Source: Pseudomonadota bacterium
Lineage (GTDB): Bacteria > Pseudomonadota > Gammaproteobacteria > Steroidobacterales > Steroidobacteraceae
Direction: 5' to 3'
DNA: 64,000 nucleotides
Assembly (NCBI GenBank): GCA_021792755.1
Contig: JAJYUA010000003.1
Coordinates: forward strand, 62,001 to 126,000
The notes beneath the pieces are model-generated. The model was not told where the DNA came from. It was given only the letters and a program-made list of their open reading frames with translations, and did not search any database. Position numbers and translations under genes: made by a program. Each line of letters opens with the position of its first letter. Position 1 is the first letter of the stretch. Below are positions 1-8,373 of the stretch, one piece after another.

Positions 1-1
1 G

Positions 2-970
2 CCGCTCGAGGAATCGCTCCTCGCCGTCTCGCAGCAGAGCGAAAAGCCGCGCGTGCAAAGCATTCTGCTCGGGGTGCGCTCGAAGGTGATGGAAGGTCAT
101 ACGCTCGCCGACGGACTCGCCGAGTTTCCGCGCGTGTTCCCGGAGATCTACCGCGCCACGGTGTGCGCCGGCGAGCAGGCCGGCCACCTCGACAGCGTGC
201 TCGAGCGGCTCGCCGAGTACACCGAGGGCCGCGAGCAGATCCGCCAGAAGGTCCTGGCGGCGATGCTCTATCCGATCGTGCTCACCGTGATGTGCTTCAT
301 CATCGTCGCGGCGCTGCTGACGTGGGTGGTGCCCAAGGTGATCGCGGTGTTCGAGGCGAGCAAGGCGAAGCTGCCGCTCATCACCCGGATGCTGATCGGC
401 ACCAGCCACTTTCTGCGCGAGTACGGCCTGTGGCTCGTGATCGCGGCGGTCCTCGCGGTGCTGCTGTTCAGGCGCCGGCTGCGCGAGCCGAGCGCCCGCC
501 GCCGCTTCCACCGCCTGGTGCTTCGGCTGCCGCTCGCCGGCAAGCTGGTGCGCGGCTTCAACACCGCCCGCTTCACCCGCACCTTCAGCATTCTCTCGGC
601 GAGCTCCGTGCCGGCGCTCGAGGCGCTGCGCATCTCCGGGGAGGTGGTGACGAGCCTGCCGATGCGCGATGCGGTGCTCGAGGCTGCCGAGAGAGTGCGC
701 GAGGGCGCCCCCATCGGCCGCTCGCTCGCCGTCAGCCGGCTCTTTCCGCCCATGACCATTCACCTCATTTCGAGCGGCGAATCGAGCGGGGAGCTCGAGG
801 CCATGCTCGCCCAGGCCGCCGACAGCCAGGATCGGGAGCTCGATGCCCTCATGGCGGCCATGGTCGGGCTGCTGGGGCCGATGCTGATCGTGGTGATGGG
901 ACTTTTCGTGATGGGCATCGTTTTTGCGATGCTGCTGCCGATCTTCCGAATGGATGACCTGATTCACTGA
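2..970 (+). CDS. gspF: Type II secretion inner-membrane protein GspF (5' end outside window)
   Basis: Inner-membrane platform protein of the type II secretion system, linking the cytoplasmic ATPase to the pseudopilus. The frame is open from base 2 with no start, so the N-terminus lies before the window; about 322 residues remain of roughly 400 usual for the family. Visible are the GspF signature AGEQAGHLD and three hydrophobic segments: one after the LYP motif, one at GLWLVIAAVLAVLLF, and a C-terminal one (MLIVVMGLFVMGIVFAML). The second T2SSF domain is complete. No gspG follows; the next gene is a small acidic protein, so gspF may end its operon. A type IV pilus PilC homologue is the alternative, but the motif spelling fits GspF better. 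Confidence 0.9.
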   Translation, partial: PLEESLLAVSQQSEKPRVQSILLGVRSKVMEGHTLADGLAEFPRVFPEIYRATVCAGEQAGHLDSVLERLAEYTEGREQIRQKVLAAMLYPIVLTVMCFIIVAALLTWVVPKVIAVFEASKAKLPLITRMLIGTSHFLREYGLWLVIAAVLAVLLFRRRLREPSARRRFHRLVLRLPLAGKLVRGFNTARFTRTFSILSASSVPALEALRISGEVVTSLPMRDAVLEAAERVREGAPIGRSLAVSRLFPPMTIHLISSGESSGELEAMLAQAADSQDRELDALMAAMVGLLGPMLIVVMGLFVMGIVFAMLLPIFRMDDLIH

Positions 971-978
971 GCTTCCGG

Positions 979-1007
979 TTGCACTCGATCCGGCTTGTGA
1001 TTTAATT
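979..1007 (+). promoter_or_regulatory. Possible sigma70 promoter for the small acidic protein
   Basis: TTGCAC at 979-984 is followed after 17 bp by TTAATT at 1002-1007. The -35 is good and the spacing ideal, but the -10 is poor. The site lies just after the gspF stop and 37 bp before the next start codon. Confidence 0.3.
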
Positions 1008-1043
1008 TTTTGCACCCTGCGGGGACAGGGGTTGGTGTGCCGC

Positions 1044-1304
1044 ATGAGCGAGAAATCCGAATCGGACGACTTTGAAGACGAAGAGGAGCAGGTGGTCGAG
1101 GAAGGCGATGACGACCTGGAGGAGGTCATCAAGGATTTCGACCTTGCCAAGCAGCGCCGCGGCCACAAGACGGGCGATCCGGCCTGGCGCCGGCTCGAGC
1201 GGCTGCGCGAGGAAAAGCACACGGCCGAGCTCACCAGCGATTTCGACGACTACGACCTCGGCGACGGACAGGGGCCGCGCAAGCCGCGTCGCAAGAAGGG
1301 TTGA
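1044..1304 (+). CDS. Small acidic conserved protein (PA3496-like?)
   Basis: An 86-residue protein with a very acidic first third (runs of D and E), a basic middle (WRRLERLREEK) and a lysine/arginine-rich tail. The segment LTSDFDDYDL resembles the C-terminus of short PA3496-type proteins of gammaproteobacteria, a family tentatively linked to envelope integrity; this is recalled likeness, not a search result. No signal peptide or membrane segment is seen, so it is probably cytosolic. The ATG at 1044 is chosen over an in-frame TTG at 1032. It is convergent with dnaE2. Function unknown. Confidence 0.6.
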   Translation: MSEKSESDDFEDEEEQVVEEGDDDLEEVIKDFDLAKQRRGHKTGDPAWRRLERLREEKHTAELTSDFDDYDLGDGQGPRKPRRKKG

Positions 1305-1383
1305 GCCACTCACGGATCAACCGCGGGCCCGGCCGGCCCACGCGGCGCCGGCAGCCGGAGAATCCCGCCAGGCCGGCTGGCAA

Positions 1384-1405
1384 CAAACGGCCCCAGGCCC
1401 GTTTG
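1384..1405. terminator. Possible bidirectional terminator hairpin
   Basis: CAAACGG (1384-1390) and CCGTTTG (1399-1405) form a perfect 7-bp stem with an 8-nt loop in the gap between the convergent small acidic gene and dnaE2. There is no proper T-tract, so function as an intrinsic terminator is uncertain. Confidence 0.35.
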
Positions 1406-1424
1406 CGCCCGTCTTGGCCGAGGG

Positions 1425-4400
1425 CTAGCGGAAATCCCGCGACCGCGTCAGCAGCTCCCCGAGCAGCGCCGAGCGGTCGATGAGCCGCCCGGCCACCAGG
1501 TGCGCGATGCCCTCCTCGCACTGCAGCCGGCCGTGTACCTCCAACAGCCGCGAGTCGAGCAGAGCCCGGCGGTACCGCTCGCCGACCCGTTCCCACACGA
1601 TGACATTCACCTGACCGGTCTCGTCCTCCAGGGTGAGGAACGTCACGCCGTTGGCCGAGGGCGGCCGCTGGCGCATGAGCACGATGCCGGCGGTGCGCAC
1701 CCAACTGCCATGCTCCCGGCGGACGATCTCCCCCGCACCGCACAGACGGGCCCCGTGCAGCGGCCCCCGCAACAGCGCCAGGGGATGGCGACCGAGCGTC
1801 AGTCCCATCGAGGCGTAATCCGCGACGATGCCCTCTCCTTCGGTGGGGGCTGCGAGCAGGGGACGGGGCTGGGAGTCCTCCGAGCCCGCCCCCCGAGCCG
1901 CAACGGCCGCAGGCCTCTCGAGGGGCAACGGCCGCTCCGAGCCCGCCACGTCCCAGAACGCGAAGTGCCGGTTGCCGCTCAAGGAGGCGAGCGCCCCGGC
2001 GGCGGCGAGCGCCTCCAGGTCGCCGCGCTCGAGCCCGGCACGCCGGGCCAGGTCCTGTACACTGACGAAGGCGCCCCGCCGGCGCACCTCGATGAGGCGC
2101 CCGGCTCCGGTGCCGGAGAGCCCCTTCACCAGGCACAACCCCAGGCGCAGCGCAGGCTCGCCGTCCGCCATCGGCTCCAGCGTGCACTCCCAATCGCTCT
2201 CGCGCACGTCCACGGGCCGGACCTCCACCCCGTGAGAGCGCGCATCGCGCACCAGCTGCGCCGGCGCGTAAAAGCCCATCGGCTGGCTGTTGAGGAGCGC
2301 GGCGGTGAACGCCGCCGGCTCGTGACATTTGAGCCAGGCGGAGTCATACGCCAACAGCGCGAAGCTCGCCGCATGCGCCTCCGGAAAGCCATACTCTGCA
2401 AACCCCGTCACCTGCCGGTAGATCCGCTGCGCGAACTCCTCGCTGTAGCCGCGGGATGCCATCCCGCAGAGAAGCTTGTCGCGGAAGTGCCCAATCCCGC
2501 CGGTGCGCTTCCAGGCACCCATCGCCCGGCGCAGCTGATCGGCCTCCCCGGGCGTAAAGCCCGCCGCAACCACGGCGAGGCGCATCACCTGCTCCTGGAA
2601 GATCGGCACCCCGAGGGTGCGGCTCAAGGCATCCCTGACCGCATCGCTCGGATAGCTCACCGCCTCCCGTCCCTGGCGGCGCCTGAGATACGGGTGGACC
2701 ATGTCGCCCTGGATGGGGCCGGGGCGGACGATGGCCACCTCGATGACCAGGTCGTAGTACTCCTTCGGCCGCAAACGCGGCAACATCGCCATCTGCGCGC
2801 GCGACTCGATCTGGAACACCCCGATCGTATCGGCACGCGAGATCATCTCGTAGACCCGGGGGTCCTCCGCCGGCAGCGCCCCGAGCTCATGGCGGACGCC
2901 GCGGAAGCGATCGATCAGGTCGAACGCCTTGCGCAGCGCCGTCAGCATGCCGAGCGCCAGCAGGTCGACCTTGAGCAGGCCGAGGGCATCGAGGTCGTCC
3001 TTGTCCCATTGCACCACGGTGCGTCCTGCCATCGCCGCGTTCTCGACGGGCACCAGCTCATCGAGCCGGCCGGCCGAGATCACGAAGCCGCCCACGTGTT
3101 GGGACAGGTGCCGCGGAAAGCCCGGAAAGGCGAGCAGCTCGCCTGCCAGAGGCAGCAGACGCGCGAGCACCGGGTCGTCGGGATCGAAGCCCGCCTCGCG
3201 CAGCCGCTGCGTGAGCGCATCGGTCCGGTCCCACCACTGCATGGCCCCGGCGAGCCGCGCGCACCGCTTCGGATCGAGCCCGAAGGCTTTGCCGAGGTCG
3301 CGCAAGGCGCTGCGGGGTCTGTACATGATCACCGTCGCGGCGATGGCCGTGCGCTCGCGGCCGTATTTGTCATAGACGTACTGGATGACCTCCTCGCGCC
3401 GCTCGTGCTCGAAGTCGATGTCGATGTCGGGCGGCTCGTTGCGCTCCTTGGAGATGAAACGCTCGAACATCAATTGAGCGCCGCGTTGCGGATCGACCGC
3501 GGTCACCCCCAGGCAATAGCACACCCGCGAGTTGGCGGCCGAGCCCCTGCCCTGGCAGAGAATCCCGCGGCGGCGCGCGAAGACGACGATATCGTGGACG
3601 GTCAGGAAATACGGCTCGTAGCGAAGCTCTGCGATCAGGGCGAGCTCGTGCTCGAGAGCGGCGCGCTCGCTTGAGGGGATGCCGTGCGGCCAGCGGCGAC
3701 GCACGCCCTCCTCCGTGAGCTTGCGCAGATGAGTCGCCGGGGTCTCGCCCGGCGGAACCAGCTCGCGCGGATACTCGTACCGCAGCTCATCCAGCGAGAA
3801 AACACAGCGCCGGGCGATGCTCACGGTCTCTTCGAGCAGCTCGCGCGGATAGAGCCTCCCGAGCCGCTCGCGCTCGCGCAGGTAACGCTCGCCGTTCGGA
3901 TAGAGGCTGCTGCCGGCCTGCGCCAGGGGCACGTTGAGCCGGATGGCGGTGAGCGCATCCTGAAGTCTGCGGCGCGAGCGCACATGCATGTGCACATCGC
4001 CGCAGGCGAGGAGCCGCAGGCCGGTCTCACGCCCGATGCGCCGCAGGGTCTCGAGGCGCTCGCGGTCGGCTCCCCCGCGCAGCAGCTCCACGGCGATCCA
4101 GACTGTGCCGGGGAAGCGCTCCGCGAGCCACCGCGCCTCGGATGCGCGCGGCGGCTCCCCGGGCAGCCAGAGGATGACACAGTGCTCGAGGCCGTCCAGG
4201 TCGGTCCGCGTCAGGTGATAGCCGCCCTTGGCGGCGGCGCGGCGAGCGCGGGTGATGAGCCGGCAGAGCCGGCCGTAGCCGTGCCGATCGGTGGCGAGCA
4301 CGACCAGCTTGAGGCCGCACGCGAGGCGCAGCTCCGAGCCGACGATGAGCTTCAGACCCCGCTCCTTCGCCGCGACGTGGGCACACACGACACCGCTCAC

Positions 4401-4640
4401 GGAGCACTCATCGGTGAGGGCGAGCGCCGTGTAGCCGAGCGCCGCGGCCTGCGCGACGAGATCGCGAGGATGGGACGCGCCGCGCAGGAAGGTGAAGTTG
4501 CTGAGACAATGCAACTCGGCGTAGCCGAGCGGGCCGGAACGGGACTGCGGCCGCTCCAGCGGCCCCCCCATCGGCTTTTCCTGACTGCCGGCCACCCCCC
4601 CTGAGGGGTGTGCCGGTCCCGGCTTGCCGTTGGACGTCAT
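1425..4640 (-). CDS. dnaE2: Error-prone DNA polymerase DnaE2 (ImuC)
   Basis: Alpha-subunit-type C-family polymerase that carries out translesion synthesis with ImuA and ImuB after SOS induction. 1071 residues, the usual size. The N-terminal PHP domain opens with YAELHCLSNFTFLRGASHP; the palm carries PDIDIDFEHER with the catalytic aspartates; the finger region has VRPGPIQGDMVHPYLRRR; a C-terminal OB-fold follows (VTFLTLEDETGQVNVIVW). The start at 4640 is chosen because its ATG overlaps the imuB stop as ATGA (4637-4640), implying translational coupling; a longer open frame upstream has no homology. Last gene of the lexA-imuA-imuB-dnaE2 operon, convergent with the small acidic gene. Confidence 0.95.
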   Translation of the reverse strand: MTSNGKPGPAHPSGGVAGSQEKPMGGPLERPQSRSGPLGYAELHCLSNFTFLRGASHPRDLVAQAAALGYTALALTDECSVSGVVCAHVAAKERGLKLIVGSELRLACGLKLVVLATDRHGYGRLCRLITRARRAAAKGGYHLTRTDLDGLEHCVILWLPGEPPRASEARWLAERFPGTVWIAVELLRGGADRERLETLRRIGRETGLRLLACGDVHMHVRSRRRLQDALTAIRLNVPLAQAGSSLYPNGERYLRERERLGRLYPRELLEETVSIARRCVFSLDELRYEYPRELVPPGETPATHLRKLTEEGVRRRWPHGIPSSERAALEHELALIAELRYEPYFLTVHDIVVFARRRGILCQGRGSAANSRVCYCLGVTAVDPQRGAQLMFERFISKERNEPPDIDIDFEHERREEVIQYVYDKYGRERTAIAATVIMYRPRSALRDLGKAFGLDPKRCARLAGAMQWWDRTDALTQRLREAGFDPDDPVLARLLPLAGELLAFPGFPRHLSQHVGGFVISAGRLDELVPVENAAMAGRTVVQWDKDDLDALGLLKVDLLALGMLTALRKAFDLIDRFRGVRHELGALPAEDPRVYEMISRADTIGVFQIESRAQMAMLPRLRPKEYYDLVIEVAIVRPGPIQGDMVHPYLRRRQGREAVSYPSDAVRDALSRTLGVPIFQEQVMRLAVVAAGFTPGEADQLRRAMGAWKRTGGIGHFRDKLLCGMASRGYSEEFAQRIYRQVTGFAEYGFPEAHAASFALLAYDSAWLKCHEPAAFTAALLNSQPMGFYAPAQLVRDARSHGVEVRPVDVRESDWECTLEPMADGEPALRLGLCLVKGLSGTGAGRLIEVRRRGAFVSVQDLARRAGLERGDLEALAAAGALASLSGNRHFAFWDVAGSERPLPLERPAAVAARGAGSEDSQPRPLLAAPTEGEGIVADYASMGLTLGRHPLALLRGPLHGARLCGAGEIVRREHGSWVRTAGIVLMRQRPPSANGVTFLTLEDETGQVNVIVWERVGERYRRALLDSRLLEVHGRLQCEEGIAHLVAGRLIDRSALLGELLTRSRDFR

Positions 4641-6046
4641 CCAAATACACCGTGCAGGAACCAGTGGTGCGGCCGGTTGCGCTCGCGGAACAGCCACAGG
4701 CGCCGGCCATGGGTGTCGAGAGCGCTGTAGTAATCGCGCGCGACCTCCGCCCCATCCCACCAGCCTGTCTCGATCCGCTCGGGCTCGCTCGCCAGGCGCA
4801 GCCCGCCGCGGTATCTCGGCAGGCCGTCACGCTCGCTGAGCCGCCGCGGCGCGGGCAGCAGCCAGAGGGGGCGGGCCGCGCCGCGGCAACCGCCCGAGCC
4901 CTCGCCTGAGCGTGCCCCGGGCTCCGCGGCCCGCCAGGCGGCCTCCGGCCGGTGATCCTGCACGCACACCAGGCCATGGACCGCCTCTGACCCCAGGCGG
5001 GCCCGCAGCCGCTCGATGAGCTGCGGCGAGCCCGCCTCCGGCGAGCCGCCCTGCTCGCCGGGCTGCCACAGCGTCCCCGATGAGGCCACCCGCGGCACCG
5101 GAAACCCCGAGCGCAGCTCGCAGGCGCGCACCGGCGCAGGCAGCGACAGCGTGCCGAGGCGCTCACCGAGCAACTCCGCGAGCCGCGCCGCATCGGCAAG
5201 CGGCGCGGCAAGCCGCACTGTGCTTCGGCTCGGCGGATGCCCGCGATGCCACAGGCGGCATTCGAGTTCCAACACACCGCACTGGCGCGCTTCGAGAAAT
5301 CGCTCGAGCTCAGCGAGCAGCGGCCCCAGCGCGGCGAGCAGCGCCGTGCGGCTTTCCAACTCGAAGGACAGCTCGCGGCGGCGGCGGAAGCGCACGCGGG
5401 CCTCGAACCGCTCCCGTGGATCGCCCGCATGCCCCGTCAGACGATCGAGGTCCTTGAGCTGCCCGGCCCCGAATCGCTGCGCGAAGCCCGCGCGGGGCAG
5501 ACGCAGCGCCTGACCGATGGTCCGCACGCCGATGTACGCCAGACGATCGAGAAGCTTCGGCGGCCAGCGCAGCGCCGTCAGCGGCAAAGGAGCGAGCTGG
5601 CCGATGAGCTGCGCCGAGTCGAGCACCACCAGGGGCTGGCCGGCGCGCGCGGCGATCAAAGCGGCGAGCGGCGTCGGCGCGAGCGCCAGCGTGCCCCGCA
5701 GACCACAGTGCGCGCACGCCGTGTCCATCTCGCCCCTGAGGCCGTCCACCCCCCCAAACAGATGCAAGCTCCCCTTGACCTCGAGCAGCAGGCCGTCGGG
5801 CGGCGCCAGTGCGACGCGCGGCGTGAGCCGCTGGGCATACGTCGCCAGGCGCATCAGCGCCGAAGAAGGCTCCTGCCCGGGCTGCGCCGCGCCGGCTGCC
5901 ACCTGCACCCCCAGCCAGAGCTCTGCGGAGAGCGTCTGCGCCGCGGCGGCGGGCAGAACAGCCCGGGGCGGGGCGACGGTCTTGAGCGGCACCGGGCACG
6001 CAGGGCGCTCCGGCGCAAACAGATCCGCGCTCTCACCGGCTCTCAT
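4637..6046 (-). CDS. imuB: ImuB, catalytically inactive Y-family polymerase-like mutasome adaptor
   Basis: Y-family-like protein that acts as the hub between ImuA, DnaE2 and the beta clamp in damage-induced mutagenesis. 469 residues. Recognisable blocks are LLLEVKGSLHLFGG in the palm, the little-finger region, and the conserved C-terminus PERIETGWWDG ... WFLHGVFG. The ATG at 6046 overlaps the imuA stop as ATGA. The segment before LATYAQRLTP is shorter than I expect, and the usual opening strand (of the LWLCLHFP type) is not visible in this or neighbouring frames. ImuB is believed non-catalytic, so this may be tolerated. Confidence 0.9.
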   Translation of the reverse strand: MRAGESADLFAPERPACPVPLKTVAPPRAVLPAAAAQTLSAELWLGVQVAAGAAQPGQEPSSALMRLATYAQRLTPRVALAPPDGLLLEVKGSLHLFGGVDGLRGEMDTACAHCGLRGTLALAPTPLAALIAARAGQPLVVLDSAQLIGQLAPLPLTALRWPPKLLDRLAYIGVRTIGQALRLPRAGFAQRFGAGQLKDLDRLTGHAGDPRERFEARVRFRRRRELSFELESRTALLAALGPLLAELERFLEARQCGVLELECRLWHRGHPPSRSTVRLAAPLADAARLAELLGERLGTLSLPAPVRACELRSGFPVPRVASSGTLWQPGEQGGSPEAGSPQLIERLRARLGSEAVHGLVCVQDHRPEAAWRAAEPGARSGEGSGGCRGAARPLWLLPAPRRLSERDGLPRYRGGLRLASEPERIETGWWDGAEVARDYYSALDTHGRRLWLFRERNRPHHWFLHGVFG

Positions 6047-6732
6047 GTCCGCTCCGCAGGCTCGGCCCGCGCTGTCCACTGAAGGTCGATCGCGCCTCGT
6101 GCACCGCCCCGGCTCTTCAGCAGCGTGACCCGCACCCCGCCCTCGAGCGGCTCGACGGCCACTCGCAAGAGCGCCTGCGAGGCTTCCTCGGCCTCGCTCC
6201 GGGAGCGGAACAACACCCCTAACGTGCGGCCGCGCTGTGCGGCCAGGTGCAGGCGGCGGATCTGCCGGGGTCGAGGCTGCCGCGCCCAGGCAAAAGCGAT
6301 ATCACAGGCACCGGAGCCGAGCGCCTGCTCGAAGGCCCACAGTGAAAGCGATCGGGCCCCGGAGCGGCTCGCCTGCACGATGAGCAACCGATCGAGCACG
6401 ACGCCGAAGACCTCGAGGGCGGGCGCGAAGGGTCGCAGGGAAGGCGCCACCCACGCGCACCAGCGCGCGCCCGGACGGCGCGTCACGGCCGCGAGCACCG
6501 GCATCAGAAGCGAGAGCTCCCCGACCCCGAGGCGGGAGGGGAGGATTTCGATCAGGCCGGCCTGCGGCCAGCCCCCGCCGGGCAGTCCCTCATCGAGAGC
6601 CGGAAAGCCGCTCGGCCAGACCGCCATCCGTGCCGCACGACCCGCGCGCCAGATGGCCGGGTGGGCGAGCAGCCGGGCCAGCTCCTGCCGCGGGGGAAGC
6701 GCCTCGCCGTACTCAGATCGGTCGGCTGCCAC
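6043..6732 (-). CDS. imuA: ImuA, RecA/SulA-like mutasome protein
   Basis: A 229-residue ImuA-family protein required with ImuB and DnaE2 for SOS mutagenesis. It has the characteristic block GFPALDEGLPGGGWP followed by GLIEILPS, which corresponds to a RecA-like fold with a degenerate P-loop. The start is a GTG at 6732 with no strong ribosome-binding site; later starts would remove conserved sequence. It lies 73 bp after lexA with no convincing separate promoter or LexA box in between, so co-transcription with lexA is likely. It overlaps imuB by 4 bp. Confidence 0.88.
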   Translation of the reverse strand: MAADRSEYGEALPPRQELARLLAHPAIWRAGRAARMAVWPSGFPALDEGLPGGGWPQAGLIEILPSRLGVGELSLLMPVLAAVTRRPGARWCAWVAPSLRPFAPALEVFGVVLDRLLIVQASRSGARSLSLWAFEQALGSGACDIAFAWARQPRPRQIRRLHLAAQRGRTLGVLFRSRSEAEEASQALLRVAVEPLEGGVRVTLLKSRGGARGAIDLQWTARAEPAERT

Positions 6733-6805
6733 GGGGAAACTCGAACAACACTTTCATGCGCCCGCCGCTTGCGAGGACGCCCCCTCAAGGTCAGGCTCGA
6801 AAGCC

Positions 6806-7429
6806 TCACATCAACCCGTGGCTCTTTCCCCGGCGCAGCACCCCGACCACGACGCCCTCGATGAGCAGATCCTTCTCTCTGAGGTCCACCCGGATGGGCT
6901 CGAAATCGCTGTTCTCCGGCAGCAGCCAGACAATGGAGCCCTCCTGGCGATAGCGCTTCACGGTGACCTCGTTTTCCAGCCGCGCCACCACGATCTGGCG
7001 GCTGCGCACCTCGGGGGTGCGGTGCACCGCAACCAGGTCGCCATCGAGGATGCCGGCGTCCTTCATGCTCATGCCGGTGACCTTGAGCAGGTAGTGCGGC
7101 CGCGGCTGGAAGATGGCGGGATCGATCTGCAGCCGGGACTCGATGTTCTCTTCCGAGAAGATCGGCTTGCCGGCAGCGACACGGCCGATGAGCGGCAACC
7201 CCATTTGCTCGCGGATGGTGTCCTTGAGCTGAATGCCGCGCGAGGCCCCCGGCACCAAGGCAATGACTCCCTTGCGGGCCAGGGCACGCAGGTGGTCTTC
7301 GGCCGCATTGGGCGAGCGGAAACCGAGCTCACGGGCAATCTCGGCCCGGGTAGGGGGCATGCCGGAATGGGTGATGAAGCGCTGGATGAGGCGAAGAACC
7401 TGCATCTGACGGGGAGTGAGGTCGGACAT
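6806..7429 (-). CDS. lexA: LexA SOS repressor
   Basis: Transcriptional repressor of the SOS regulon that self-cleaves when stimulated by RecA filaments. 207 residues. An N-terminal winged helix ([13 protein letters not shown] ... [13 protein letters not shown]) precedes the cleavage site Ala86-Gly87 (GRVAAGKP), with the catalytic dyad at Ser121 (TGMSMKD) and Lys158 (VTVKRY). The ATG at 7429 with an AGGTGG ribosome-binding site is preferred to an in-frame GTG at 7438. First gene of the imuA-imuB-dnaE2 operon, so the repressor and the mutagenic polymerase complex share control. Confidence 0.96.
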   Translation of the reverse strand: MSDLTPRQMQVLRLIQRFITHSGMPPTRAEIARELGFRSPNAAEDHLRALARKGVIALVPGASRGIQLKDTIREQMGLPLIGRVAAGKPIFSEENIESRLQIDPAIFQPRPHYLLKVTGMSMKDAGILDGDLVAVHRTPEVRSRQIVVARLENEVTVKRYRQEGSIVWLLPENSDFEPIRVDLREKDLLIEGVVVGVLRRGKSHGLM

Positions 7430-7438
7430 CGTGGCCAC

Positions 7439-7868
7439 CTGTGCGCCTATCCAATGCTGTGATTATATCCACATTCAAGTGTACCGCAAGTCCCCTGCTT
7501 CCGAGGCCCCCGCAGTGCCCCCCGGGGTCTTGCCTGCGCCGGTGCCGCCGCTCACTGTCAGTCCGTGCCGGCACGCCGGCTTTGCCGTGGAGTGCTCCGC
7601 CAACTCGGCCCGCCGCGCTTTCATTCAGCGGCCATTCATCTATTTTTATTTACCTTGCCCGCATGCGTTCCGGACGTCGCTGCCGCCATCGCGGCTCGCT
7701 CTTCTGAAGCACGTGGATGTCTCTTCGTGTAGCGATAAAATAGGGTGGATTAGGGTTGCATTCCGACCGTAAATTTGTTGGACTTGTGAACTGACGCGTG
7801 GAGCGCTCCACCGCGGTTCGCCTGTATCTTTTCAAGGTTTTCTGAATCAACAACCCCAAGGGGACTTT
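7439..7868. other. Divergent regulatory region between lexA and the lipoprotein gene
   Basis: About 430 bp without a gene. The left end holds the lexA promoter. The right part is AT-richer and presumably carries the promoter of the strongly expressed lipoprotein gene, though no hexamer pair is convincing. Two similar palindromes occur: a perfect 14-mer GTGGAGCGCTCCAC (7798-7811) and an imperfect copy at 7587-7600. Confidence 0.6.
7457..7489 (-). promoter_or_regulatory. lexA promoter with probable LexA operator
   Basis: On the minus strand TTGCGG (7489-7484), a 16-bp spacer and a perfect TATAAT (7467-7462) form a sigma70 promoter. The -10 lies inside CTGT-N8-CCAC (7457-7472), which keeps the CTGT arm and AT-rich centre of the gammaproteobacterial LexA box but is degenerate in the second arm. 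Binding here would block RNA polymerase and give autoregulation. Confidence 0.65.
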
Positions 7869-8186
7869 ATGAAGTACGCGAGCGTAGTGAAGGTGGCCGC
7901 CGTTGCTGCGGCCGTGGTCGGTCTCGCCGGCTGCCAGAACCTGACTCCCATCAAGACCGATGTCGCCAATCTGAAGTCTCAGGTTGCCCAGTTGCAGTCG
8001 CAGGTATCGGCGAACCAGAGCGCGGCCGCCAAGGCCAACAGCAAGGCCGAGGCTGCCAGCCAGAAGGCCGATGCCGCACAGAGCACCGCCAACCAGGCGC
8101 TCGCTCTGGCCCAGTCGAACCAGTCGGCCATCAACGCCACCAATGAGAAGATCGACCGCATGTTCAAGCGCTCGATCTCCAAGTAA
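7869..8186 (+). CDS. Alanine-zipper outer-membrane lipoprotein (Lpp/OprI-like)
   Basis: A 105-residue Braun-type lipoprotein of the outer membrane. The signal peptide ends in the lipobox LAGC (Cys21 after cleavage of a hydrophobic Ala/Val-rich stretch). The mature part is a long heptad-repeat helix rich in Ala, Ser and Gln (alanine zipper, as in Pseudomonas OprI), and the last residue is Lys, which in Lpp can be linked to peptidoglycan. A strong ribosome-binding site (AAGGGGA) precedes the ATG and a strong terminator follows 20 bp after the stop, as expected for an abundant monocistronic mRNA. Confidence 0.88.
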   Translation: MKYASVVKVAAVAAAVVGLAGCQNLTPIKTDVANLKSQVAQLQSQVSANQSAAAKANSKAEAASQKADAAQSTANQALALAQSNQSAINATNEKIDRMFKRSISK

Positions 8187-8206
8187 AAGCGGATTCGCTC
8201 TTACGG

Positions 8207-8236
8207 AAAACGCCGCGCTTTGCGCGGCGTTTTTTA
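8207..8236 (+). terminator. Rho-independent terminator of the lipoprotein gene
   Basis: CGCCGCGC and GCGCGGCG pair around a TTT loop, preceded by four A residues and followed by a run of six T. This is a textbook intrinsic terminator 20 bp after the stop codon; the A/T symmetry means it may also terminate fabH-strand transcription. Confidence 0.93.
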
Positions 8237-8373
8237 TTCGATCGGCCCACAAAACCGCCGGGGACGATTTTAAACACGGCACAGCCGCGGCCCCGAAAGG
8301 GACAAGCGCCGGGTGGGCCGCGCAACGCGCCGCAGGTCCGCTCGCCGGGCCGCGCGAGGCGCGAGGTTTTCTC

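Noticed and set aside
1500-3674. A 724-codon open frame antisense to dnaE2
   Set aside because: Same shadow pattern; the minus strand encodes all DnaE2 motifs.
7650-8282. Minus-strand 210-codon open frame opposite the lipoprotein gene
   Set aside because: It runs through the lipoprotein promoter and terminator and has no homology; the plus-strand gene has a perfect lipobox and expression signals.
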